Positions 45,753 through 54,679 of a DNA stretch of 64,000 nt are shown piece by piece; position 1 is the first letter of the stretch; every line of letters begins with the position of its first letter. Where the stretch lies: assembly GCA_050297015.1 (NCBI GenBank), contig JBNKRZ010000011.1, positions 142,730 through 206,729 of the forward strand. Direction: 5' to 3'. Source of the DNA: JACKJA01 sp050297015. GTDB lineage: Bacteria > Pseudomonadota > Alphaproteobacteria > Micavibrionales > Micavibrionaceae. The position numbers were made by a program, and so were the translations under genes. The notes beneath the pieces are model-generated. The model did no database searches. It saw nothing but the letters and a program-made list of their open reading frames with translations, and was not told the DNA's origin.

Positions 45753-45843
45753 CCGTCATTCCGAACGCTTGCAACACAAGCGGAGGAATCTTACCCCCAC
45801 CTATCAATCGTCAAAGATCCCTCACATACGTTCGGGATGACGG
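45753..45843. repeat. Palindromic repeat, GTCATTC family
   Basis: CCGTCATTCCGAACG (45753-45767) and CGTTCGGGATGACGG (45829-45843) pair with one G-U. The inner arms AGGAATCTT and AAGATCCCT also pair with one mismatch. It is the same family as 32903-32960. Confidence 0.85.
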
Positions 45844-45875
45844 TCCCCCCTTTTTTAAGGAGGCACCACCCATTC

Positions 45876-45899
45876 CCTCCCCCCTTTTAAGGGGGGAGG
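45876..45899. repeat. C/G-rich hairpin
   Basis: CCTCCCCCCTT and AAGGGGGGAGG form an 11-bp perfect stem with a 2-nt loop. It lies in the repeat nest after the MerT-like gene. Confidence 0.75.
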
Positions 45900-45925
45900 T
45901 CAGGAGGGGGGTATAAAACACCGTA

Positions 45926-45970
45926 AACGACCCCCACAACCAACGACCCCCACAACCAACGACCCCCACC
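45926..45970. repeat. Tandem repeat of a 16-bp unit (about 2.8 copies)
   Basis: AACGACCCCCACAACC occurs at 45926-45941 and 45942-45957 exactly, and a third partial copy runs to 45970. It directly precedes the long palindrome at 45975. Confidence 0.85.
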
Positions 45971-45974
45971 CTAA

Positions 45975-46036
45975 CCCTCCCCCCTGATTATTAAGCGTTG
46001 TCCCACGTGCTTCGCACTTCGGGACAGGGGGGAGGG
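45975..46036. repeat. Long palindrome with nested arms
   Basis: CCCTCCCCCCTG (45975-45986) and CAGGGGGGAGGG (46025-46036) are perfect 12-bp arms. Inside, GTCCC/GGGAC and GTGC/GCAC pair as well, giving a long cruciform-type element. Confidence 0.85.
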
Positions 46037-46147
46037 GATGTTAATGCCCCTTTTCATCCCTTCCTTTTTCTTTGGTTCTAGATTATGTAAAACCAATGGT
46101 GTGTAGAGCAAGAAATAACAAAGCCCGCCAATCCAAAATTTCCCCGT

Positions 46148-46191
46148 GATCCTGGATTGCTTCGTTCGCTTTGCTCTCTCGCAATGGCGAC
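46148..46191. repeat. TGGATTGCTTC-type repeat
   Basis: GATCCTGGATTGCTTCGTTC and TCGCAATGGCGAC belong to the family inserted in the SLT gene at 33710-33793, here as a shorter, non-coding copy. Confidence 0.65.
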
Positions 46192-46204
46192 AAAATGAAG
46201 CTCT

Positions 46205-46259
46205 GCGCCCCTCCCCCTGGAAATGAGTTATGAAAAAATAAGAGGGGGAAGTGGGGCGC
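46205..46259. repeat. GCGCCCC/GGGGCGC palindrome
   Basis: GCGCCCC (46205-46211) pairs with GGGGCGC (46253-46259), with CCCCCT / AGAGGGGG nested inside. It is another copy of a C/G-rich repeat type. Confidence 0.65.
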
Positions 46260-46516
46260 GGATTCCCCTTGTCACAAAAGGAATATTCTCCTATAATAAG
46301 AGGGTAAAAAACACGCCCCAAAAACACAAAAAGATATAGTCGTTTCGCTTGGAGATAAGACTATCCCCCACCCCCTGTAAAAAACGACATCCGAACTAAA
46401 GGAAACGAATAAAATAAAATAAATTCAGATAGTTAAAGCGCTTCCAATTTCATCTTTGCGCGGCCACCGCAAAATAACACACAAAGCCTTCAAATTTTTA
46501 GTGTATAACCATCACC

Positions 46517-47254
46517 ATGAATGATCGCAAAGATAAAGACAACATCATCCAGCTGCCCACGCCGAAAGAACGGGCAAGTTCTCGGAGAGAAGCGGATAAG
46601 GACGCCGAGAGAAAACCGCCGCGGGAGCCTATGATTAATCTGCCGCCGGCGACCAAATTTATGGTGCTGGCGTGGCTGGGCCTTCACTTATTGACAACGA
46701 TGCTTCTGACGCCGCCCCAAATTTATGACACGTACATGATGCTCGGTTTTGTGCCGGGATGGTACAGCGGCGCGCTCCCCTTTAGCTGGCCGGCATTGAC
46801 GGGACCGCTGACTTACGCCTTTCTGCACGGCAGCTGGCCGCACGTTTTGATGAACAGCGTTATGATGATGGCTTTCGGTGCTGGGATGGAGCGCGCGGCC
46901 GGGACCAAAAACATGTTTGTTATCTTTTTCGCCAGTTCGCTGTGTGCAGCGTTAATCCACGGCTTGTTTTTCTCCGGCAGCACAGAGCCTGTGATTGGCG
47001 CTTCCGGCGGGATCAGTGGTCTGTTCGGCGCGCTTCTGGTAATGCTCAACCGGGCGGGGGCGCTCGGCGGGGGTGGAGGAACACCCGGTACTAAGAAAAG
47101 CCTGTGGCCGCTTGTTCTGTTATGGCTGGCGATTACGGTGGCCTTTGGCTTTATGCAAGCGCCCGGAGGCGGTACGATTGCCTGGGCAGCGCATATTGGC
47201 GGTTTTTTGTGCGGATTGGCGCTCGGCTACCGCCTTTTCCCGGCGCGGCCATAA
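46517..47254 (+). CDS. Rhomboid-family intramembrane serine protease
   Basis: A 245-residue protein with a charged cytoplasmic N-terminus (about 1-45) and six membrane helices. The catalytic Ser163 lies in GASG (161-164) and His226 in AHIGGF. HGSWPHVLMN in helix two matches the conserved HxxxN-type motif. All features of an active rhomboid are present. The substrate is unknown. It is a single gene after the repeat nest. Confidence 0.92.
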   Translation: MNDRKDKDNIIQLPTPKERASSRREADKDAERKPPREPMINLPPATKFMVLAWLGLHLLTTMLLTPPQIYDTYMMLGFVPGWYSGALPFSWPALTGPLTYAFLHGSWPHVLMNSVMMMAFGAGMERAAGTKNMFVIFFASSLCAALIHGLFFSGSTEPVIGASGGISGLFGALLVMLNRAGALGGGGGTPGTKKSLWPLVLLWLAITVAFGFMQAPGGGTIAWAAHIGGFLCGLALGYRLFPARP

Positions 47255-47262
47255 GCCGCCCT

Positions 47263-47547
47263 CTAATGGATTGTTTCTCCCGCGGGGTGCTCGGTATAAC
47301 GCTGGGCTGTACCGTGATGGCGGGCCAAGGCATTGAGCATTTGCACACTGCGCGGCTGGTCGAAATAAAGCCGCAAATCATCGAGGATTTCGCGGTCTTC
47401 TTCTGTGCCCTCCCGCACGCGCGTTATGCGCTTCAAAATGCGGGCAATCATCTCCGGCCCCCGGTTTTCGGCAATCGCACGCCGAAGCAAATTTTGTTTA
47501 ATCTCATAAGCACTGCGGACATTCTGTCCTTCTACTCTTTCATGCAT
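47263..47547 (-). CDS. Hypothetical protein
   Basis: A 94-residue helical, charged protein with no signal peptide. GGAG lies upstream of the ATG at 47547. I recognise no family. It is convergent with the rhomboid gene, 8 bp apart. Residues 12-80 are predicted mainly helical with many Arg/Glu, which may suit protein or nucleic acid binding, but nothing more can be said. Confidence 0.6.
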   Translation of the reverse strand: MHERVEGQNVRSAYEIKQNLLRRAIAENRGPEMIARILKRITRVREGTEEDREILDDLRLYFDQPRSVQMLNALARHHGTAQRYTEHPAGETIH

Positions 47548-47686
47548 GGCATTAGGTCTCCTTCCTGTTTCCTCCCTTTATTCTCTCACATTCGTGGGAA
47601 ATGCTGCAAATCCGGGACAATCAGAAACAAAGAGTTTTTTATATTATGTCATTTATTAACCCGACCTTTACGATTGAGGCTTTATA

Positions 47687-48283
47687 ATGCCTGCGAAAGT
47701 GACAAATAGAAAAATGACAACAGATTCCTTACAAACGCTGATGAATGCCATCGCTCGCGGTGAAGAACGCGGGATAGAGGAGGCATGCGTGCCGGTTGAT
47801 GCTTGGACCGATTCTCTGGAATCGGATTCCTTGCTGGCGACTCTGTACAAACGTTACCGCAATTCTAAAGCAAATTATCAGGCTTTGTTAAAGGCAAACG
47901 GGCCGGACGATCCCATGGCGCAAATCGCGCAAGACATGATGGAAAGCAATCGCAGTGCATTTGAAACGCGGCTGATCGAATTGAAGAGAGACCGCCGTTG
48001 CGCGCGCACGGATGAACAAACGGATATTATGGCGCGGCTGGATGAAGCCCGTGCAAAAGCCGGACGACTAAAAAAAGCGAAACAACAGGAAGCTTTTTAC
48101 GGGCGCCGCGCCCGTGACCGCGCCCGGCGCAAGGCCGAAAAAGAGGGGCGCGATGGCATGTTCGTCGCGTGGATATTGCTCTGGCTGCTCCAGCAAAGCA
48201 TTCAATACAGCTATGAACGACTTAAGTTGGCGCAAGTTTTTGCGGATGCAACCTTGCACGAACACGAGGTGAAAGTAGCTTAG
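47687..48283 (+). CDS. Hypothetical protein with helical core and membrane helix
   Basis: A 198-residue protein. The middle (about 60-155) is a charged helical or coiled-coil region rich in Arg, Lys and Ala. A single hydrophobic segment lies at about 158-172 (FVAWILLWLL). The family is not recognised. Its TAG stop (48281-48283) is the first codon of TAGATACTGTAGTCAC, an element end, so the C-terminus may have been reshaped by it. It is convergent with acs. Confidence 0.65.
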   Translation: MPAKVTNRKMTTDSLQTLMNAIARGEERGIEEACVPVDAWTDSLESDSLLATLYKRYRNSKANYQALLKANGPDDPMAQIAQDMMESNRSAFETRLIELKRDRRCARTDEQTDIMARLDEARAKAGRLKKAKQQEAFYGRRARDRARRKAEKEGRDGMFVAWILLWLLQQSIQYSYERLKLAQVFADATLHEHEVKVA

Positions 48284-48296
48284 ATACTGTAGTCAC
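48281..48296. repeat. Solo element end TAGATACTGTAGTCAC
   Basis: These 16 bases are identical to 63861-63876, the start of the edge element, and their core is found reversed at 30590-30601. It supplies the stop codon of the preceding gene and fills the gap to acs, whose stop is at 48303. It is a fragment or footprint of the repeat family. Confidence 0.6.
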
Positions 48297-48302
48297 TTTT
48301 CA

Positions 48303-50264
48303 TTATGGCTTGTTCTTTATCAGTTCATCAACCACTTCCGGATCGGCGAGTGTTGAAGTATCGCCTATTTTATCCTCCGTGCCATTCGCAATCGCGCGCA
48401 GGATCCGGCGCATGATTTTGCCGGAGCGTGTTTTAGGCAGACTGGGGGAAAACTGTATGATATCCGGCGTGGCGATAGGGCCGATGATGGTTCGCACGCT
48501 TTTTATCACAGCCTCCCGCGTGGCCTCCGTCGGTGTTACCCCATCCATCGGTGTAACGAAGGCATAAATGCCTTGCCCTTTGATGTCATGAGGATAGCCG
48601 ACCACGGCACTTTCGGCGATGTCGGGGGCTTCGTTGATGGCGCTTTCGATCTCCGCCGTGCCGAGCCTATGCCCGGAAACATTGAGTACATCATCCATCC
48701 GGCCCGTGATCCAGTAATAGCCGTCTTCATCTCGCCGGGCACGATCTCCGGTGAAGTACGTGCCGGGGAAATCGTGGAAATAGGTTGTGATAAAGCGGTT
48801 ATGGTCGCCGTAAACGCTGCGCATTTGTCCCGGCCAGCTATCGAGAATGACCAAAGCGCCCTCACATGCCCCCTCAAGGGGCGTGCCGTCTTTATCAACA
48901 ATAGCCAACTGCGCGCCGAAAAACGGTTTGGCGGCGGAGCCGGGCTTGAGGTCCATACAAGGCAGCGGCGTGATGATATGCCCGCCGGTTTCGGTCTGCC
49001 ACCATGTGTCAATAACGGGACAGCGCCCTTCGCCCACGGTTTCGTAATACCAGTGCCAAGCCTCGTGATTGATAGGCTCCCCGACGGTGCCGAGAATGCG
49101 TAAGGAACTGCGGTCCGTTTTCGTAACAAAATCATCTCCCTCCCGCAGCAGGGCGCGGATCGCCGTAGGGGCCGTATAGAAAATATTGACCTTGTGTTTG
49201 TCTACAACTTGCCAGAACCGTGAATAGTCCGGGTAGTTGGGTACGCCTTCAAATATCAGGGTTGTCGCCCCGTTGGCCAGCGGGCCATAGACAATGTAAG
49301 TGTGGCCTGTGATCCAGCCGACATCGGCCGTGCACCAGTAAACCTCACCGTCTTGATAGTCAAAAACCCATTCGTGAGTTAAAGCGGCGTAAACCATATA
49401 GCCGCCGGTTGTGTGCAGCACGCCCTTGGGCTTTCCGGTCGAGCCGGAGGTATAAAGAATAAAAAGCGGATCTTCGGCGCTCATTTCCTCACAAGGACAA
49501 TCGGAGGGCTGATCGTCGACCAGTTCGTGCCACCACACATCGCGCCCCTCGTTCCAGCCGGTATTCCCGCCAGTTTGCTCTTCCGTGTGTTCGAGCACCA
49601 AAACGGTTTCAACGTCCGGGCATTCTTTCAAGGCTTCATCCACGTTGTTTTTTAAGGGGATAGTTTTCCCGCCCCGTACGCCTTCATTGGCCGTAATAAC
49701 AATCCGGGCGCCGCAATCCTGAATCCGGCCGCGCAGAGCTTCGGGTGAAAAGCCGCCAAAGACAACGGAATGGATCGCGCCAATCCGGGCACAGGCCAGC
49801 ATCGCATAGGCGGCCTCCGGCACCATCGGCATGTACAGCACAACCCGATCGCCTTTTTTGACGCCGCGGGATTTCAGGGCATTGGCCAGACGGCACACTT
49901 CACCATGCAAGTCGGCGTAAGTAATGGTGCGATCGGCGGTGGGTTCATCACCTTCAAAAAGGATAGCCGTTTGATCGGCTCGTGCGGGCAAGTGGCGATC
50001 AATACAATTGTAACAAGCGTTAAGAATACCGTCCTCGTACCATCGTATGGAAACATCCCCCTTGAATGAAGTGTTCTTGATACGGGTTGGCTTTTTGAAC
50101 CAGTCGATTCTCTCCGCCATTTCACCCCAAAATCCATCCGGGTCTTCGATGGAGCGTTTATAAAGCGCGTCATATTGTTCCGGTGAGATGTGAGCGTTTC
50201 TAACCGTTGTGGGGGCGGGAACAAATAATTCATCCGGGGCGGAAAGCTTAACTGAGCTGGTCAT
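48303..50264 (-). CDS. acs: Acetyl-CoA synthetase
   Basis: A 653-residue AMP-forming ligase that activates acetate to acetyl-CoA. Motifs are in order: YTSGSTGKPKGVLHTTGGYM (P-loop), the WWQTETGGHI adenylation motif, then YFTGDRARRDEDGYYWITGR. The acetylation-regulated Lys lies in RSGKIMRR near the C-terminus. Length is canonical. It is a single gene facing the hypothetical protein gene at 47687. Confidence 0.97.
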   Translation of the reverse strand: MTSSVKLSAPDELFVPAPTTVRNAHISPEQYDALYKRSIEDPDGFWGEMAERIDWFKKPTRIKNTSFKGDVSIRWYEDGILNACYNCIDRHLPARADQTAILFEGDEPTADRTITYADLHGEVCRLANALKSRGVKKGDRVVLYMPMVPEAAYAMLACARIGAIHSVVFGGFSPEALRGRIQDCGARIVITANEGVRGGKTIPLKNNVDEALKECPDVETVLVLEHTEEQTGGNTGWNEGRDVWWHELVDDQPSDCPCEEMSAEDPLFILYTSGSTGKPKGVLHTTGGYMVYAALTHEWVFDYQDGEVYWCTADVGWITGHTYIVYGPLANGATTLIFEGVPNYPDYSRFWQVVDKHKVNIFYTAPTAIRALLREGDDFVTKTDRSSLRILGTVGEPINHEAWHWYYETVGEGRCPVIDTWWQTETGGHIITPLPCMDLKPGSAAKPFFGAQLAIVDKDGTPLEGACEGALVILDSWPGQMRSVYGDHNRFITTYFHDFPGTYFTGDRARRDEDGYYWITGRMDDVLNVSGHRLGTAEIESAINEAPDIAESAVVGYPHDIKGQGIYAFVTPMDGVTPTEATREAVIKSVRTIIGPIATPDIIQFSPSLPKTRSGKIMRRILRAIANGTEDKIGDTSTLADPEVVDELIKNKP

Positions 50265-50463
50265 GGGACTATTCCTTTAGTGAGAATAAAGAAAAAATAA
50301 TCAGACCTTCTTGATAGCACAGTCAACACCCTTTGGGCAGGGGAAAAGGGATAAAGGAAACGTGTTTACATAATTTATTGCTTTTTGAGGCTGAGAGGCG
50401 TATAACAAGGGCCGAGATAAGAAAAAGACGATCATAATTTTTTGTGTGGAGGAAAAGAAAGCA

Positions 50464-51039
50464 ATGACACCAAACCTTAAACAGCAATGGTTAAAAGCGG
50501 TCGGGGCCGCTGTGTTGGCTCCTGCGCTTCTGTCTGCTTGTGCGACAGGGGTCGGCCCTAATATGGGGCAGACATTGGTTGGATCTCCCGATGTGAAGTA
50601 CACGACAACGGTTAACGGTAAAGACAATAAAGTGCCGGTCGTCCTTAAGTCGGATCATCGCGGTGTTCTGTATTACACCAAAGACGGTAAAAGCACCGGA
50701 GAGCCTGTGCGTTTATCCAACGATACATGCGCCGAGGCCGGCGTTGTTGATGCCGGTGAGTATGCGATGGGTGGCCTTGCCGGGTATGGTGCCGCCCGTG
50801 CCTTTAATTTGAAAACGGCGCCCTTTATTATTGCCGGGATCGGGGTTGTTAAAATATTTGATTATTTCAGTGAACGCGAAAACGGTAACCGTGCGCAAAC
50901 TGAATTACAGTGCCTCGAACGGCACCATTGGGAAGTCGATCACGGCTATCGCTTACCGGAAACGCCGGTTCAGAAATGTTTAAAAGAAAACGGCATGAGC
51001 TATCGTTATTACTGCCAAAGTCTAAAGTTTTCTAACTAG
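50464..51039 (+). CDS. Putative lipoprotein of unknown function
   Basis: A protein of about 191 residues from the ATG at 50464, with GGAGG 10 nt upstream. The signal peptide ends in the lipobox LLSAC (Cys about 26). A Gly-rich hydrophobic stretch (about 100-135) could be a second membrane-associated helix. There are four further Cys in the C-terminal half. I recognise no family. The gene ends in TAG followed by GGTTA, 8 bp from the stop of the convergent EamA gene. Confidence 0.7.
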   Translation: MTPNLKQQWLKAVGAAVLAPALLSACATGVGPNMGQTLVGSPDVKYTTTVNGKDNKVPVVLKSDHRGVLYYTKDGKSTGEPVRLSNDTCAEAGVVDAGEYAMGGLAGYGAARAFNLKTAPFIIAGIGVVKIFDYFSERENGNRAQTELQCLERHHWEVDHGYRLPETPVQKCLKENGMSYRYYCQSLKFSN

Positions 51040-51046
51040 GGTTAAG

Positions 51047-51931
51047 TTACGTACCGTTTGCCAGACTGACTATGAGTGCGCCAAAAAGCAAAATAAAAAC
51101 GGCGGCAATTCTGCTTAAATTGAAGCGATTGTAGAAGAGAAAACTTTCCATGATAAGGATGATGGGGAGGGATAGTTGCCGGATTGCTTCAACGTAGGCA
51201 ACGTTGGTGAGGGTCAGGGCATACATTTCAAATGCCACGAACAGCGTGACCATTAAGCCGGAAAGAAAGATTTTGTTCAGATGGAAATTGTCTTTTACAC
51301 TTCCCGTTTTTGCCGATTGTTTTTTGCGGATGGCAAAGAAAAAAGCACATATCAAAGTATAACGGGTTGATATATATACGAAGATATCACCCCCTGCCGC
51401 GTTTAGAGCGCCTTTGCTGCATGTCGTGGCAAGAACGGTCAGAAGAATCATTATGAAGATCAAAAAGAGGCTTGTCGGTTTTAAACCGCCGTTTTCCCTG
51501 TGATCTTTTTGACGACTATGCTCCAAGATCCAGCACCCTAGAGCGATGATGCCAATCCCGAAAACGGCAAGGGGTGAAAGAAACTCGCCCAGGAAAATAA
51601 AGGCTGTAATAGATATCAGGGCCGGTTCAAAGACCTTAAAGCCTTGGATAGTCGATGGTGCGTCGCTTTTCATTAAGCGGGAATAGAGAAAAAAAGCGAG
51701 AATGTTGAACGTTACATTTCCCAACGTGGGAAGAATGAAATTCATTTGTGTCAGGTGAACATATTCTTGAAAATAAAATGCCGGAAACGCCATCAACACG
51801 GCGGGAACCAGAAATGTCCGGAAAGCAATGTCGCGGTAGCATAGCTCAAGATTGGTAAACAGATGTTTATCGTATACTGTCCGGCACGCGATGAAAAAAG
51901 CAGATAAAAAGGCGGCAAAGAACCAAGTCAT
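51047..51931 (-). CDS. EamA/DMT-family transporter
   Basis: A protein of about 294 residues with ten membrane helices in two EamA-like repeats (for example TIQGFKVFEPALISITAFIFLGE in the first and AIRQLSLPIILIMESF in the second). Such proteins export or import amino acids, nucleosides or other small metabolites. The ATG at 51931 is chosen over a GTG at 51940, with GGTG upstream. It follows gpsA but on the same strand with a 36-bp gap. The substrate is unknown. Confidence 0.88.
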   Translation of the reverse strand: MTWFFAAFLSAFFIACRTVYDKHLFTNLELCYRDIAFRTFLVPAVLMAFPAFYFQEYVHLTQMNFILPTLGNVTFNILAFFLYSRLMKSDAPSTIQGFKVFEPALISITAFIFLGEFLSPLAVFGIGIIALGCWILEHSRQKDHRENGGLKPTSLFLIFIMILLTVLATTCSKGALNAAGGDIFVYISTRYTLICAFFFAIRKKQSAKTGSVKDNFHLNKIFLSGLMVTLFVAFEMYALTLTNVAYVEAIRQLSLPIILIMESFLFYNRFNLSRIAAVFILLFGALIVSLANGT

Positions 51932-51967
51932 TAAAAGCACCTGTTTTCTGTTTTCACGAAAGGTTCA

Positions 51968-52960
51968 TCACTTCCCTATCGGTTTTAACGGGCGATCGAG
52001 GAGAAGGTTCACGGCGTCTTGCACGGGCAATCCCTCCGCTGTGCATTTATAGACGGCTTCGCAAATCGGCATTTCAACCGCCAGCCCTTTGGCCAGCGTA
52101 ATGAGCGCGCGGGCGGTGTGTATGCCTTCCGTGACACCGTTGCGCGCACCGAGGATTTGTTCGACCGTGCGGCCTTGTCCCAGTTCCATTCCAAAAGAAT
52201 AGTTTCGTGATTGCAGAGAGGTGCTGGTAAGCACGAGGTCGCCAACGCCGCACATGCCCATCAGCGTTTCTTTCTTGGCGCCCATCGCGGTGGCCAGACG
52301 ACTCATCTCGGCAAGGCCGCGAGTCATGAGCGCCGCGCGCGCGGTTTCTCCCAATTCCGCGCCCATAACAATACCGCAGGCAATCGCAATCACATTTTTA
52401 ACCGCGCCGCCGATTTGAGCGCCGAGTAGGTCGTCCGTGATATAGGAACGCAGCGTTCGGCAGGAAAGACCCTCACGGATTTCCTGCAAAACGTCTTTGT
52501 CCTCGGCAGAAATTGTTACAGCGCCGGGTTGGCCGTGGGCGATGTCTGTCGCAAAAGTCGGGCCGCTCAAAATGGCAATGGTGGCGCCGGGCACTTCCTC
52601 ATGCGCGACCTGAGACATAAGCTGGCCGGTTTCGCATTCGATGCCCTTGGCGCAGATAACAATCGGCATGCCCGCGGCGATTTCCCCCTTCAGGGCTTGC
52701 AAGGTATTCCGCACGTGCTGCGCCGGTGTGACCAACAACAGGAAGTCGCATCCGGCGACCTGAGAGAGGCTGCTCGTCGCGGTAAGGGCGGGGTTCAGAA
52801 CAATCCCCGGCAGGTACATGGTGTTTTCGTGACGTTCATTAATAGATTCGGAAACTTCGGGTTCCCGCGCCCATAATATAACCTCGCGTCCGGCTTCTGT
52901 CATGACTTGCGCTAATGCCGTTCCCCATGCTCCCGCACCAATGATTCCTATTTTTGCCAT
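51968..52960 (-). CDS. gpsA: Glycerol-3-phosphate dehydrogenase [NAD(P)+]
   Basis: A 330-residue enzyme that reduces dihydroxyacetone phosphate to sn-glycerol-3-phosphate for phospholipids. The Rossmann GIIGAGAWGTALAQVM lies at the N-terminus. The catalytic KNVIAIACGI motif and the C-terminal domain RNYSFGMELGQG are present. It is downstream of tsaD on the same strand with a 58-bp gap, a common gene order. Confidence 0.96.
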   Translation of the reverse strand: MAKIGIIGAGAWGTALAQVMTEAGREVILWAREPEVSESINERHENTMYLPGIVLNPALTATSSLSQVAGCDFLLLVTPAQHVRNTLQALKGEIAAGMPIVICAKGIECETGQLMSQVAHEEVPGATIAILSGPTFATDIAHGQPGAVTISAEDKDVLQEIREGLSCRTLRSYITDDLLGAQIGGAVKNVIAIACGIVMGAELGETARAALMTRGLAEMSRLATAMGAKKETLMGMCGVGDLVLTSTSLQSRNYSFGMELGQGRTVEQILGARNGVTEGIHTARALITLAKGLAVEMPICEAVYKCTAEGLPVQDAVNLLLDRPLKPIGK

Positions 52961-53018
52961 GTGTTTTTATCTTTTCTTTTGTGATGAAGTTTATATGCGT
53001 TCTTTTAAGGATATGACG

Positions 53019-54101
53019 CTAGCGCCCCGTGGCCACAGATTTTACCTGTGGGCCTTTCGGGTCAAGCGGCCAGCGCGGCCGTGCGGGAACATCAAGTGAG
53101 TCAGTCATATTTTTTCGTAACCGTTCTATACCGGCCCAAGCAATCATAGCGCCGTTATCAGAGCATAATTTGATGGGCGGTGCAATAAAAGCCATTTTGT
53201 GCTGCGCCGTCAAGTCCTCCAATGCGGCGCGGATGGTCTTGTTTGCCGCAACGCCGCCTGCAATAACGAGTGCAGGCGTTTTGGCTCTCTCCCCACATTG
53301 TGTGAAAAAGGCATCAATAGCATGGCGGCAGCGATCGCGGATGACGGCGGCGGCTGTATCCTGAAAGGCAAAGGCCAGCGCTGCGATATCATCCCTTTCA
53401 AGCGCTTCGCCCGGCAAGTTATCAATATGGGTACGCACGGCGGTCTTTAAGCCGGAAAAGGAAAAATCACAATTCTTGCGGCCTTTAAGCGGCGTCGGCA
53501 AAGGAAAGCGTTTGCGCGCAGAATCTTGATCTTCGCAGGTCGCCGCGATTTTTTCGAGATTCGGCCCGCCCGGATAAGGAAGCCCCATTAGCTTGGCGGA
53601 TTTATCGAAACACTCACCCAGTGCGTCGTCCAGCGTTGTGCCGAGCTGGCGGTATTGCCCGACATCCTCGGCGATCAGGAATTGCGTGTGTCCGCCGGAA
53701 ACAAGAAGTAACAAATAGGGGAATGCGACATCATCGCTCAAGCGTGGAGTCAGGGCATGGGCCTCCAGATGGTTGACGGCAATAAAGGGTAAATTATGAG
53801 CCGCGGCGATTGCCTTGCCCGCCATCATGCCGACCATCACGCCGCCGATCAGGCCGGGGCCGCATGTCGCAGCCACACCGTCGAGAGCGCTAAAATCTAT
53901 GCCGGATTCATCCATGGCTGCTTTGATAATTTTGTCCAAATGGTCCAGATGCGCGCGGGCGGCGATCTCCGGCACAACGCCGCCGAAGACTTCGTGCTCC
54001 TTGATCTGGCTTAAAACGACGTTGGACAAAATAGTATGATCGTCACCGACCACCGCCGCCGCCGTTTCATCGCAGGATGTCTCTATGCCCAGAACTTTCA
54101 T
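53019..54101 (-). CDS. tsaD: tRNA N6-adenosine threonylcarbamoyltransferase TsaD
   Basis: A 360-residue ASKHA-fold protein that forms t6A37 in ANN-decoding tRNAs together with TsaB and TsaE. Motifs are LGIETSCDETAAAVV at the N-terminus, the metal-binding NHLEAH and LLLVSGGHTQ. ATG at 54101. The region directly upstream (54104-54215) carries a palindrome that may be a repeat-family copy, so its own ribosome site is not obvious. Confidence 0.97.
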   Translation of the reverse strand: MKVLGIETSCDETAAAVVGDDHTILSNVVLSQIKEHEVFGGVVPEIAARAHLDHLDKIIKAAMDESGIDFSALDGVAATCGPGLIGGVMVGMMAGKAIAAAHNLPFIAVNHLEAHALTPRLSDDVAFPYLLLLVSGGHTQFLIAEDVGQYRQLGTTLDDALGECFDKSAKLMGLPYPGGPNLEKIAATCEDQDSARKRFPLPTPLKGRKNCDFSFSGLKTAVRTHIDNLPGEALERDDIAALAFAFQDTAAAVIRDRCRHAIDAFFTQCGERAKTPALVIAGGVAANKTIRAALEDLTAQHKMAFIAPPIKLCSDNGAMIAWAGIERLRKNMTDSLDVPARPRWPLDPKGPQVKSVATGR

Positions 54102-54103
54102 AT

Positions 54104-54215
54104 AGCCGTTCCCATTTTCACTTACACATCGTTATGTCGTCGCTCACGTAGACTTAACTACGCTTCGCTCCTCATGCCTTGTGTAAATAAAAAGCGAAAC
54201 GACCATAGACAGAAG
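54104..54215. repeat. Palindromic segment upstream of tsaD, possibly a related repeat
   Basis: TTACACA and TTGTGTAA arms surround CGTAG-ACTTAA-CTACG (about 54122-54188). CGCTCA...CTTAAC resembles the reverse complement of the core in the edge element (63861-64000). It starts a few bases before the tsaD ATG, as the other copies sit next to start or stop codons. The similarity is weak. Confidence 0.4.
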
Positions 54216-54301
54216 CCCTAACGAAAAAAGTTTGAAATGGAAAGAGAAATGTGCTTAAACATTATGTCTATTGAATAAGGGCGGCAATCGAGGAGTGCAC
54301 T

Positions 54302-54577
54302 ATGAGAAATTATTTTAAAATATTTTGTTTAAGAGCTGCTAATTTTTCTGATCGGATAAAGATTCAGGAAGCATTTGATGAAGCGGCTTTAAACCGTTCC
54401 GGATTCAAGACGATCTATGTTCCCTATACCACGCATGACGGTCAGGAAGTTATGCTTCCCAGTACCGCCCCTATCGAAGATGAAGAAAGAGCAGCCCGTG
54501 CTCGTTTTTATCATAAGGAAGCTCGTGAGGGACAACGGCGTATTGCAGCACGTCACCGTGAGCAGAAACTATTATAG
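54302..54577 (+). CDS. Hypothetical protein
   Basis: A 91-residue soluble protein with no signal peptide. GAGGAG lies about 7 nt before the ATG. The N-terminal half is mixed, and the C-terminal half (about 58-91) is an Arg/Glu-rich helix. No family is recognised. It precedes hemC on the same strand by about 100 bp. Confidence 0.55.
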   Translation: MRNYFKIFCLRAANFSDRIKIQEAFDEAALNRSGFKTIYVPYTTHDGQEVMLPSTAPIEDEERAARARFYHKEAREGQRRIAARHREQKLL

Positions 54578-54679
54578 AGATTTACAATTTCTTCCGGTAA
54601 AAACCCTTCCCCGCATTCTTGGGGATGAGAGGCGGCTTTGTGATGGACTTTGCTGTTCTATGATTCTACAACGGCATTT

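Larger units (their letters stand above)
45717..46516. other. Gene-free 800-bp region full of palindromic repeats
   Basis: No credible gene is present. Elements in order are a GTCATTC-type palindrome, a C/G-rich hairpin, a 16-bp tandem repeat, a long C/G palindrome, a TGGATTGCTTC-type repeat and a final GCGCCCC/GGGGCGC palindrome. An open frame of 118 codons on the minus strand (45971-46327) runs through several repeats and is rejected as coding. Confidence 0.7.

Noticed and set aside
45971..46327. Open frame of 118 codons, minus strand
   Set aside because: It runs through several palindromic repeats and lacks a ribosome site; its composition is that of the repeats.
47104..47709. Open frame of 201 codons overlapping the rhomboid gene
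   Set aside because: It overlaps the rhomboid end and two other genes, with no motif. The rhomboid frame is clearly real.
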